From contig JAUWCP010000146.1 of NCBI GenBank assembly GCA_030609245.1, forward strand, positions 1 to 6,177: a stretch of 6,177 nt of DNA, read 5' to 3'. The stretch's first letter is position 1. Each line of letters opens with the position of its first letter. The position numbers and the translations under genes were made by a program. The notes under the pieces are model-generated. The model saw nothing but the letters and a program-made list of their open reading frames with translations, was not told the DNA's origin and made no database searches. Shown here piece after piece: positions 1-6,177 of this stretch. Origin of the DNA: Hyphomicrobium sp. Its GTDB lineage: Bacteria > Pseudomonadota > Alphaproteobacteria > Rhizobiales > Hyphomicrobiaceae.

Positions 1-7
1 GGAGGTG

Positions 8-829
8 ATGGAACGGGCCGCACGCACCAAGATTTCCGGTGTATCGAAAAAGGTTGCCGCTGAGGCGATCAAGGACGATTGGTATCACTTCATTGTCGAC
101 ATCTGGATTACCAACTTCAACAGCATTGAGTTCGGGATCTACAAGCGCACGCGCAATCGCGCGAAGTCGCGCCAGTTCACTTCGGATATGGACATCTTCG
201 CTGAGGTGATCGAGGGCGGCGAGCGCACAGGTCTGATCGGCTACCGTGAGGATCTGTGGGAGAAGTCCAAGGATATGGACAAGCGTCTCGTCTTCAAGCT
301 CTTCAACGAGACGCTCAACTGGCGCGCGACAATGGATCTGATGGTTGGTCGCTCATTGCAGCAGACGGTCGCGGCGCGCGGCCTGCCGGTGATGACCTAT
401 TCCATCAACACCGACGAGGACAGCTTTATCGTCTACTTAGAGCGCTCAGCCAACAAGTGGCCGTTAATGCCGGAGAACTTCGCGTTTTTTATCATGGACG
501 ACGGTACGCCCAAATTTTACCGGCTGAAGCGCGACTTTATCGACTTGGGCGGTGACTACACGCTCTTCGACCAGCACGACAACGAAGTCGGCCATCTCGA
601 CGGCAAGGTGTTCTCGATCGGCGGTAAGTGGAAGGGCCGGGTGCGAGTGGACCATGCCGACCGGCGGCTGCTGACGGTGCTGCAACTCTTCAGTGCGATG
701 ATGATCTTCAACGTCGATTGCCGCCGCCACATGAAGCGGCTTTGGAAGGACGTGAAGCAGGGTAAGATCGAGCCCAAGATCGAGCGCCAAGAAGCGGACC
801 TCTATATGAACCCGCGCCGCATCCGGTAA
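8..829 (+). CDS. Uncharacterised protein with C-terminal LURP-one/YxjI-like (tubby-like) domain, possibly 5'-partial
   Basis: No function can be assigned with confidence. Numbering from the ATG at 8, the product is 273 residues with no signal peptide and no clear membrane helix, so it is probably cytosolic. Residues 1-120 are charged and mostly helical in character (WYHF at 25-28, many K/R/E). Residues 168-235 look like a LURP-one/YxjI-type beta barrel: a YRLKRDF strand, then GGDYTLFD (181-188), then HLDGKVFSIGGKW (196-208), then a basic strand and a hydrophobic strand LLTVLQLF. The order 'DY-x-I/L-x-D, V/L-DGK-V-FS-I/L-G' is the pattern I recall for that family, but this is remembered similarity, not a search. 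The tail (236-273) is basic and helical. The start is uncertain: a GGAGG at 1-5 lies too close to the ATG at 8 (or the GTG at 5) to be a good ribosome site, and the frame is open to the window edge, so the gene may begin further upstream. Family assignment moderate, coding status high. Confidence 0.8.
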   Translation: MERAARTKISGVSKKVAAEAIKDDWYHFIVDIWITNFNSIEFGIYKRTRNRAKSRQFTSDMDIFAEVIEGGERTGLIGYREDLWEKSKDMDKRLVFKLFNETLNWRATMDLMVGRSLQQTVAARGLPVMTYSINTDEDSFIVYLERSANKWPLMPENFAFFIMDDGTPKFYRLKRDFIDLGGDYTLFDQHDNEVGHLDGKVFSIGGKWKGRVRVDHADRRLLTVLQLFSAMMIFNVDCRRHMKRLWKDVKQGKIEPKIERQEADLYMNPRRIR

Positions 830-855
830 CTTATCTATTTATCGAGCAATTTGAT

Positions 856-873
856 GTGATGCACCTGCATCGC
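856..873 (+). repeat. Short inverted repeat after the LURP-one-like gene
   Basis: GATGC (858-862) and GCATC (867-871) pair perfectly around a four-base ACCT loop, and the stem can extend by a T-G wobble and a G-C pair to 856/873. It lies 27 bases after the stop codon at 829, where a terminator would be expected, but no run of T follows, so an intrinsic terminator is not supported. It could be a weak 3'-end hairpin or chance. Confidence 0.3.
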
Positions 874-901
874 GGACTTGTTTCGGCTTGTTGCTGATCT
901 T

Positions 902-990
902 TTGTGCAACACTCGATCATCGACTGCGATAATGCAGGCCCATCGGCGTTGACGATTGTTGGCCTTTTCGGCTTCCTAACTTAGATGCTT
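902..990 (+). promoter_or_regulatory. Candidate promoter region for the ammonium transporter gene
   Basis: The 247 bases between the first gene and amt are the obvious place for an amt promoter. Two weak sigma-70-type signals are visible. One is an extended -10, TGCGATAAT at 925-933 (five of six bases of the -10 hexamer after a TG), but the TTGTGC at 902-907 is too far upstream (20-base spacer) to be a good -35. The other is a strong -35-like TTGACG at 949-954 without a good -10 at 17-18 bases; the best hexamer, TAACTT at 977-982, is 22 bases away. No sigma-54 pattern (GG, ten bases, GC with its flanks) was found. The rest of 830-1076 shows only a hairpin at 889-911 (GTTGC/GCAAC) and a CTTGTT direct repeat. 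Confidence 0.25.
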
Positions 991-1065
991 CGCATTTGAG
1001 CAGGCTGCCACGCTACGCATGGCGGCTCGCCGACGGCGTCTGCACAAAAAATGGACACTTGCCAC

Positions 1066-1070
1066 GGGGG
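1066..1070 (+). promoter_or_regulatory. Ribosome binding site fixing the amt start
   Basis: A G-rich stretch (GGGGGTGGGGG, 1066-1076) runs directly up to the ATG at 1077. Its first G block is about six bases from that codon, a normal spacing. This supports the ATG at 1077 over the in-frame TTG at 996, which would add 27 polar, non-conserved residues in front of the first membrane helix. Confidence 0.5.
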
Positions 1071-1076
1071 TGGGGG

Positions 1077-2288
1077 ATGCAACAGGGATCGGACGTCTTT
1101 TTCTTACTTATGGGCGCGATTCTCGTGTTTGCGATGCACGGAGGGTTCGCATTCCTTGAGACCGGCACGGTTCGCCACAAGAACCAGGTGAATGCGCTGG
1201 TCAAGATCATCGTCGACTTCTCGGTATCGGTGATCGCCTACTTCATGATTGGTTACACGATCGCCTACGGAATCGGATTTTTTGCAAGTGCGGCTGCGAT
1301 TTCTGGTGGCGCATCCGGTTTCGAGGCGCAAGGCTATACGCTTGTAAAATTCTTCTTCCTGGCGACCTTCGCGGCAGCTGTCGCCGCCATTATTTCGGGA
1401 GGGATCGCCGAACGGGCGAAGTTCGGGCCACAGGCCATCGCGACGGCGCTGCTCGTAGCCTTCTTCTATCCGTTGATCGAAGGCGTTTATTGGAACAGCA
1501 ATTACGGGCTTCAGGAGTTCTTTTTTGACGCTTGGTTCGGAGCGCCATTCAAGGATTTCGCAGGCTCTATCGTGGTCCACGCTTTCGCTGGCTGGGCCGC
1601 GCTTGGTGCGGTGCTGATGCTCGGTCCGCGCCTTGGCCGCTATGACAAGGGCCGCGGCGGCGCCACGCCACCATCATCGATCCCGTGGCTTGCGCTGGGT
1701 TCCTGGTTGCTGTGCATCGGCTGGTTCGGGTTTAACGTGATGAGCGCGCAACGGCTTGATGCGGTGACCGGCCTGGTGGCCATCAATTCGCTGATGGCAA
1801 TGTGCGGTGGCATCTTTGCCGCGGTTATCGTCGGCGATAATGACCCTGGCTTCGTGCACAACGGCGCACTCGCGGGCCTCGTCGCGGTCTGTGCCGGCTC
1901 CGACATTATGCATCCCTTGGGCGCGCTCGTCGTGGGCGGTGTGTCGGGCGCGATCTTCGTGCAGATGTTCCAGATTTCGACCAACAAGTGGAAGATCGAC
2001 GATGTGCTCGGCGTTTGGGCGCTGCACGGGCTTTGTGGCCTATGGGGCGGAATAGCTTGCGGAATCTTCGGCCTGGAGTTGTTGGGTGGACTTGGCGGCG
2101 TGACGTTTGCTTCGCAGCTCGTTGGCTCGATACTAGGCTCCGCCTTCGGCTTCATCGCCGGGTTCGTCGTCTACGGCGTCCTCAAGTCGACCGTTGGCAT
2201 ACGCTTGACGCCAGAAGAAGAGTATCAGGGCGCCGATCTGTCGATCCACAAGATCAGAGCGAATCCAGAAGACGAGGTGCGTGCTTGA
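1077..2288 (+). CDS. amt: Ammonium transporter, Amt/Mep/Rh family
   Basis: Inner-membrane channel of 403 residues that takes up ammonium as a homotrimer. About eleven hydrophobic helices can be traced (roughly 7-28, 42-69, 91-110, 118-136, 160-183, 203-222, 231-252, 260-273, 280-300, 309-332, 344-369). By hand alignment to E. coli AmtB the functional residues are kept: the twin pore histidines H168 (in DFAGSIVVH) and H317 (in LHGLCG), the gating phenylalanines F98 and F219 (in GWFGFN), the recruitment-site W139 and S223, and structural D160. The AERAKF motif (111-116) is the family AER signature. The loop between W139 and D160 is longer than in E. coli AmtB. The cytosolic tail from about 371, TVGIRLTPEEEYQGADLS, has the form through which PII proteins usually gate Amt channels, yet no glnK lies beside it here. 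Unlike E. coli AmtB, no signal peptide precedes helix 1. The start at 1077 is chosen because helix 1 begins almost at once and a G-rich ribosome site precedes it. The transport function is secure; the exact Amt subgroup is not. Confidence 0.96.
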   Translation: MQQGSDVFFLLMGAILVFAMHGGFAFLETGTVRHKNQVNALVKIIVDFSVSVIAYFMIGYTIAYGIGFFASAAAISGGASGFEAQGYTLVKFFFLATFAAAVAAIISGGIAERAKFGPQAIATALLVAFFYPLIEGVYWNSNYGLQEFFFDAWFGAPFKDFAGSIVVHAFAGWAALGAVLMLGPRLGRYDKGRGGATPPSSIPWLALGSWLLCIGWFGFNVMSAQRLDAVTGLVAINSLMAMCGGIFAAVIVGDNDPGFVHNGALAGLVAVCAGSDIMHPLGALVVGGVSGAIFVQMFQISTNKWKIDDVLGVWALHGLCGLWGGIACGIFGLELLGGLGGVTFASQLVGSILGSAFGFIAGFVVYGVLKSTVGIRLTPEEEYQGADLSIHKIRANPEDEVRA

Positions 2289-2337
2289 GCCCGGTTTCCA
2301 ACGGGCGCTAGCTCGCACGCGCCGTTGCCTTGCGTGC
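2289..2337 (+). repeat. Two adjacent inverted repeats in the amt-dapC gap
   Basis: Immediately after the amt stop, GCCCG (2289-2293) pairs with CGGGC (2302-2306) around an eight-base loop. A second perfect six-base pair follows, GCACGC (2315-2320) with GCGTGC (2332-2337), around an eleven-base loop; a GCTAGC palindrome (2307-2312) sits between them. Neither stem is followed by a T run, so these are not typical intrinsic terminators. They could slow polymerase, protect the amt mRNA 3' end, or be chance in GC-rich DNA. The remaining bases to 2423 show no clear promoter. Confidence 0.35.
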
Positions 2338-2412
2338 TGCCCTGGCGGCATTGAGTTCTTGCGCTTTGCTGTCGAGGCGGCCACACGATGCGATGGCTGC
2401 CTCGTCGCAACT

Positions 2413-2416
2413 AGGA
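2413..2416 (+). promoter_or_regulatory. Ribosome binding site for dapC
   Basis: AGGA at 2413-2416 lies seven bases before the ATG at 2424, good Shine-Dalgarno spacing, and supports that start. Confidence 0.55.
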
Positions 2417-2423
2417 ATGCTCG

Positions 2424-3650
2424 ATGTCCTTCCCTTCCGGCCCTTCCGGCCCTTCGGCGCTCGCGCACGGTGCCATTCTGTCGCCGTTCACGGAGCTGCG
2501 CCGGCTGCTCGACGGTATCGAGCCGGGCCACGAAGAGCCCATCGATCTGACGATCGGCGAGCCGCGTGAAGCTATGCCGCCATTCGTTGCCGATAAGATA
2601 GCTGAGGCGGCGGCCAGCTTCGCCAAATACCCACCGATCCGCGGTACAGAAGAGCTGCGCAATGCGATCGCGGAGTGGATCGCCCAGCGCTACGGACCAG
2701 CGGCGGCCATCGACCCTGCGCGCGAAGTGCTCCCTCTTAACGGCTCGCGCGAAGGCCTGTTCTATGCGGCCTTTCTTGCGGTTGGCCGCAAACAGGTCAA
2801 AGGCCGGCCGGCGATCCTCATGTGTAACCCGTACTACGGCGCGTATATCGGCGCGGCGATGGCCGTCGATGCTGAACCGGTTTTTCTCAATGCGACTGAG
2901 GCGACCGGTCATCTGCCCGACCTCGATGAGATCGCTGACGACAAAGCGCTGCTGGATCGCACCGCCGCTGTCTACTTGTGCTCGCCTGCCAACCCGCAAG
3001 GCGCGGTCGCGAGCCCGGCATACATAGGCCGCGCACTAGAACTTGCTCGCGCGCATGACTTCATGTTGTTTTTTGACGAGTGCTACTCGGAGATCTATTC
3101 GGCCGAACCGCCGCCGGGCGCCCTACAGGTCGCTGCTGCAACGCCAGAACGGTTTGACAACCTCGTCGTCTTCAACTCGCTGTCGAAGCGCTCCAATCTG
3201 CCGGGCCTGAGATCCGGCTTCTGCGCCGGCGACGCAAAGTTCCTTCAGACATTTGCCGAGATCCGCAATCTCGTCGCACCGCAAATGCCAGGGCCAACCC
3301 AGCATGCGTCCGCTGCGGTGTGGCGGGAGGAAGCTCACGTCATCGCTAATCGGCAGGCTTACAGGGAAAAGTATGAAGTTTGCGACATACATCTTAAGGG
3401 ACGTTATGGTCATCGCCGCCCGGCCGGTGGCTTCTTTCTGTGGCTCGATGTGACCAATTTTGGGGGCTCTGGTGAGGCGGCGGTAACCTTATGGAAATAC
3501 TGCGGTGTCAAGGTTTTGCCCGGTGCCTTTCTGGCGCAAGTCGGTCGCGACGGGACCAATCCTGGCAAGGAATATGTGCGTCTCGCACTGGTCCACGACG
3601 CGGTCACCGTCGGCAAGGCCCTCGAACGTTTTGTTGAAGTTCTAGCGTAA
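2424..3650 (+). CDS. dapC: N-succinyldiaminopimelate aminotransferase (DapC-type, PLP-dependent class I/II)
   Basis: A 408-residue cytosolic, fold-type I aminotransferase. DapC enzymes transfer an amino group from glutamate to N-succinyl-2-amino-6-ketopimelate in the diaminopimelate/lysine pathway, feeding peptidoglycan. Visible PLP-site elements: GSREG (107-111, cofactor phosphate loop), NPYYGAY (135-141), the CSPANPQG loop with N190, FFDECYSEIY with D218 (pyridine nitrogen) and Y221, the Schiff-base K255 in SLSKRSNLPGLRSGF, and R386 in EYVRLALV, the expected substrate-carboxylate arginine. The opening IDLTIGEP (40-47), KYPPIRGTEELR and the DECYSEIY and SKRSNLPGLRSGF blocks together match proteobacterial DapC better than aspartate or aromatic aminotransferases, from memory of the family. 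Length is normal for DapC. Residues 1-17 are an unconserved S/G/P-rich leader made by a DNA repeat. The gene follows amt by 135 bases and precedes ftsK by 17, suggesting co-transcription with ftsK. The aminotransferase call is near certain; the exact substrate is inferred, and no dapD or dapE is in view. Confidence 0.88.
   Translation: MSFPSGPSGPSALAHGAILSPFTELRRLLDGIEPGHEEPIDLTIGEPREAMPPFVADKIAEAAASFAKYPPIRGTEELRNAIAEWIAQRYGPAAAIDPAREVLPLNGSREGLFYAAFLAVGRKQVKGRPAILMCNPYYGAYIGAAMAVDAEPVFLNATEATGHLPDLDEIADDKALLDRTAAVYLCSPANPQGAVASPAYIGRALELARAHDFMLFFDECYSEIYSAEPPPGALQVAAATPERFDNLVVFNSLSKRSNLPGLRSGFCAGDAKFLQTFAEIRNLVAPQMPGPTQHASAAVWREEAHVIANRQAYREKYEVCDIHLKGRYGHRRPAGGFFLWLDVTNFGGSGEAAVTLWKYCGVKVLPGAFLAQVGRDGTNPGKEYVRLALVHDAVTVGKALERFVEVLA
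2432..2457 (+). repeat. Nine-base tandem repeat in the dapC 5' end
   Basis: The unit CCCTTCCGG occurs at 2432-2440 and 2441-2449, followed by a third copy one base shorter (2450-2457). The unit length is a multiple of three, so copy-number change would keep the frame. It encodes the SGPSGPS leader of the aminotransferase, ahead of its conserved region. Confidence 0.8.
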
Positions 3651-3667
3651 AGAGTCCGTTCGTCATC

Positions 3668-6177
3668 ATGCTGCTCGAGCCCCGTAGCGACGCGAGGCGC
3701 CTGCTTTCCCACTCCTTGGAGGACAGGCTCGTTGGCTGGCTTAGCCGCGCCGGAGGTGTTCTCCTCCTGGCGGGTGTCGCTGCGGCATGGGCAAGTCTTC
3801 TCACTTGGTCGCTTGTAGATCCGAGCCTGACGCACACCGCTGAGGGCACGCCCAACAATATGCTGGGCACAGTCGGCGCGGTGTTCTCCGACGTCATGCT
3901 GAACACGCTGGGCTTTGCCACCGTGTTCGTGCTGCTCGCGCCCATGTTCTGGGGTATCGAGTTGCTGCTCGCCGAACGCATCTTTGCCAACCGCAAAAAG
4001 ACGAGCCTGTTTCCGTTTTCTGTACTTCTGCTGGCCGGCGGCTTCTCGGCTCTGCCGGTGACCGCGAGCTGGCCTTTCAGTCACGGATTTGGCGGTCTCG
4101 TAGGTGACTGGCTTTGCAAGGTTGCCGCAAGCCTCTTCGCTCTGTTTGGCGCAGGGGACGCCTATGGGCTTTCTGTCCTTATCTTCTTCCTTGGGGGCTT
4201 TGCCGCGCTCGGTTACAGCGTCGGCCTGGAGCGCGAGGACTTAACCCGCCTTCTGCAACGCAACGGCGGAATGTTATCTCGGCGCGCAACTTTTCTGCCG
4301 GGATGGCTGCAGCGGATGTGGGGACCGGACGTGGCATACGCCGGGGCCGATGAACCGCACGCCGGCAGTTTTGATACCGAACCCGAATTTGGCGGGCAGG
4401 GCGAGCCCTATCTGCCGGATCCATCGCCGCGGGAGCCTGTATTTGGCAATGAGCCCGCGCGCGCTGCTTCGCCATTCAGCGATGCCGAAGTTGCCGAACC
4501 CTTGGAGGGTTTGAGTGCTGCCCGGGTGGCTAGGTCTTGGACGCCGGACGCTACAGCGATGGTGGACGACGATAACACCGGATTCGACCTCGACCCGAAC
4601 ACCGACATTTCGAGCCGGGCCATCGCGGAGCGTTTCGCGCCGGAGTCTGCACGCCGGCGCTCCAAGCCTTCGCGCACGTCGCCAGAAGAAGAGCAGTCGG
4701 CACCCGCAAAGATGCGAGGGGGCAAAGGCGGACTGTTTGGTGGTTTGCGGATTGCGCGGCCGTCGGGTTATCGCGCTCCGCCACTCAATCTGTTGAAGCG
4801 GTCACAGGCGTTGCAATCCCGGTCGGGAATCACGCAAAACGTTTTGCGCGGTACCGCACGCCTGCTCGAGGAGGTGCTTGCCGACTTCAGCATCAAAGGT
4901 GTAGTGCGAGACATCAAGCCCGGCCCCGTTGTCACGCTGTACGAGGTCGAGCCCGCGCGTGGAACGAAGTCATCGCGTGTCGTTGGGCTTGCCGACGACA
5001 TCGCCCGCTCCATGAGCGTGATTTCGGCACGTGCCGCGGTTGTGCCCGGGCGCAATGTCATCGGCATCGAGTTGCCGAACGTACGCCGCGAGACAGTCTA
5101 CTTGCGCGAAATTCTGGAGTCAGATGCGTTCCGTTCCACCACCGCCGTACTTCCCTTGGCGCTGGGCAAATCGATCGGTGGTAGTCCCGTCGTTGCAGAC
5201 CTTGCGCGCATGCCGCATTTGCTGGTTGCCGGAACGACAGGTTCGGGCAAGTCGGTCGGTATCAATGCCATGGTGCTCTCGCTCCTGTATCGCTGCACGC
5301 CCGAGGACTGCCGGCTGTTGTTGATCGATCCGAAGATGCTGGAGCTGTCCGTCTACAACGGCATCCCGCACCTGCTGACTCCTGTGGTCACCGATCCGCA
5401 AAAAGCGATTGCCGCTTTAAACTGGGTCGTCGGCGAAATGGAAGAGCGCTACAAGCGCATGGCCAGTCTCTCGGTACGTAACATTGAGGCATTCAATACG
5501 CGCGTCCGCAAAGCACAGAGCCGCGGTGAGATGATCGTGCGCACAGTGCAGACGGGATTCGACAAGGAGACGGGCCAGGCCATCTACCAAAAGCAGGAGA
5601 TGCAGACCGGCACGATGCCTTACATTGTTGTCGTGGTCGACGAGTTTGCCGATCTCATGACGGTTGCGGGCAAAGAGATTGAAGCAGCAGTGCAACGACT
5701 GGCGCAGATGGCTCGGGCGGCCGGTATTCACCTTATCATGGCGACACAGCGCCCCTCCGTCGATATCGTGACGGGCACCATCAAAGCGAATTTCCCCACG
5801 CGCATCGGCTTCAAGGTCGCATCCAAGATCGACAGCCGCACCATTCTTAACGAGCAAGGCGCCGAACAACTGCTAGGTCAAGGCGACATGCTTTATTCGA
5901 TGGGATCGGGGCAGATGATGCGTGCACATGGACCCTTCGTCACCGATGAAGAAGTCGAAAGCATTGCCGAAGCGCTGCGGCAACAGGGGCCGCCGCGCTA
6001 CGTCGACGGTGTCACCGATGCGCCATCACGTTCTGAGGCCGCGGGCGCGCAAGATCGAGAGTCCCGCCAGGACGACCTCTACGATAAGGCCGTCGCTATT
6101 GTGCTGCGGGATCGCAAGGTTTCGACGAGCTACCTGCAACGCCGTCTCTCGATTGGTTACAATCGGGCAGCCGACGT
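3668..6177 (+). CDS. ftsK: DNA translocase FtsK (3'-partial at window end)
   Basis: FtsK is a septum-anchored hexameric ATPase that pumps chromosome ends apart at division and activates XerCD recombination at dif. The frame runs open from the ATG at 3668 to the window end: 836 codons without a stop. Residues 30-50, 78-101, 114-134 and 165-187 are hydrophobic, fitting the usual four-helix membrane anchor; the loop after helix 1 carries WSLVDPSL, typical of FtsK. Residues 190-370 form a low-complexity acidic, proline- and glycine-containing linker. The alpha domain starts near P372. The RecA-like motor has Walker A GTTGSGKS (522-529), LLLIDPK with D554, Walker B VVVVDEF with D658 and E659, ATQRPSVD (692-699) and SKIDSRTILNEQGAEQLLGQ. 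The gamma winged helix, which reads KOPS sequence and contacts XerD, begins near D802 (LYDKAV) and is cut at 836, so perhaps 30 residues are missing. The ribosome site is weak (AAAGAG, 3649-3654), consistent with coupling to dapC, which ends 17 bases upstream. No other in-frame start lies between. Confidence 0.97.
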   Translation, partial: MLLEPRSDARRLLSHSLEDRLVGWLSRAGGVLLLAGVAAAWASLLTWSLVDPSLTHTAEGTPNNMLGTVGAVFSDVMLNTLGFATVFVLLAPMFWGIELLLAERIFANRKKTSLFPFSVLLLAGGFSALPVTASWPFSHGFGGLVGDWLCKVAASLFALFGAGDAYGLSVLIFFLGGFAALGYSVGLEREDLTRLLQRNGGMLSRRATFLPGWLQRMWGPDVAYAGADEPHAGSFDTEPEFGGQGEPYLPDPSPREPVFGNEPARAASPFSDAEVAEPLEGLSAARVARSWTPDATAMVDDDNTGFDLDPNTDISSRAIAERFAPESARRRSKPSRTSPEEEQSAPAKMRGGKGGLFGGLRIARPSGYRAPPLNLLKRSQALQSRSGITQNVLRGTARLLEEVLADFSIKGVVRDIKPGPVVTLYEVEPARGTKSSRVVGLADDIARSMSVISARAAVVPGRNVIGIELPNVRRETVYLREILESDAFRSTTAVLPLALGKSIGGSPVVADLARMPHLLVAGTTGSGKSVGINAMVLSLLYRCTPEDCRLLLIDPKMLELSVYNGIPHLLTPVVTDPQKAIAALNWVVGEMEERYKRMASLSVRNIEAFNTRVRKAQSRGEMIVRTVQTGFDKETGQAIYQKQEMQTGTMPYIVVVVDEFADLMTVAGKEIEAAVQRLAQMARAAGIHLIMATQRPSVDIVTGTIKANFPTRIGFKVASKIDSRTILNEQGAEQLLGQGDMLYSMGSGQMMRAHGPFVTDEEVESIAEALRQQGPPRYVDGVTDAPSRSEAAGAQDRESRQDDLYDKAVAIVLRDRKVSTSYLQRRLSIGYNRAAD

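Noticed and set aside
961..975. TTGGCCTTTTCGGC region tested as a sigma-54 promoter for amt
   Set aside because: The GG and GC are only eight bases apart instead of ten and the flanking bases do not match.
996..1076. Longer amt start at the TTG at 996, adding 27 residues
   Set aside because: The added residues are polar and basic with no signal-peptide shape, and the ATG at 1077 has a G-rich ribosome site and begins right before helix 1.
2388..2413. Tiny frame MRWLPRRN just before dapC, considered as an attenuator leader peptide
   Set aside because: It has no lysine codons, no good ribosome site and no terminator/antiterminator pair beside it.
2133..2999. A 288-codon open frame on the minus strand spanning the amt end, the gap and half of dapC
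   Set aside because: It is antisense to two clearly conserved genes, its product is arginine-rich and low in recognisable motifs, and GC-rich DNA commonly gives such shadow frames.
3410..4084. A 224-codon minus-strand open frame across dapC and ftsK
   Set aside because: It is antisense to the conserved dapC C-terminus and the FtsK membrane region, with a compositionally biased product and no recognisable domain.
4394..4401. GGGCAGGG, matching the E. coli KOPS motif GGGNAGGG, inside ftsK itself
   Set aside because: A motif with seven fixed bases is expected about once by chance in a GC-rich window of this size on two strands, and only one was noticed.

Overview
This is an ordinary-looking stretch of chromosome from an alphaproteobacterium, most likely of the order Hyphomicrobiales (Rhizobiales). 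The evidence is the moderately GC-rich coding bias and the protein sequences: the FtsK motor, the Amt transporter and the DapC-type aminotransferase all read like alphaproteobacterial versions. Genus cannot be fixed from the window. All four genes lie on the + strand, and I see no tRNA, rRNA, insertion sequence, CRISPR array, phage gene or clear sign of recent transfer.

Layout: (1) 8-829, a 273-residue cytosolic protein whose C-terminal third resembles the LURP-one/YxjI (tubby-like) fold; its true start may lie upstream of the window. (2) 830-1076, a 247-base intergenic region with a small hairpin and a weak promoter candidate. (3) 1077-2288, an 11-helix ammonium transporter of the Amt/Mep/Rh family with the key pore residues intact. 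(4) 2289-2423, a 135-base gap with two adjacent inverted repeats. (5) 2424-3650, a PLP-dependent class I/II aminotransferase closely matching proteobacterial DapC (N-succinyldiaminopimelate aminotransferase). (6) 3668 to the window end, ftsK, encoding the septal DNA translocase; it is open at the 3' end and lacks only the last part of the gamma domain.

Functionally, Amt brings in ammonium, DapC uses glutamate nitrogen to make meso-diaminopimelate for lysine and peptidoglycan, and FtsK couples septum formation to chromosome segregation. dapC and ftsK are only 17 bases apart and probably co-transcribed, which makes a plausible cell-wall/division pair. The link of amt to them is positional only. 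No PII gene (glnK) accompanies amt here. I did not find a previously undescribed system; the least explained item is the LURP-one-like protein at the left edge.
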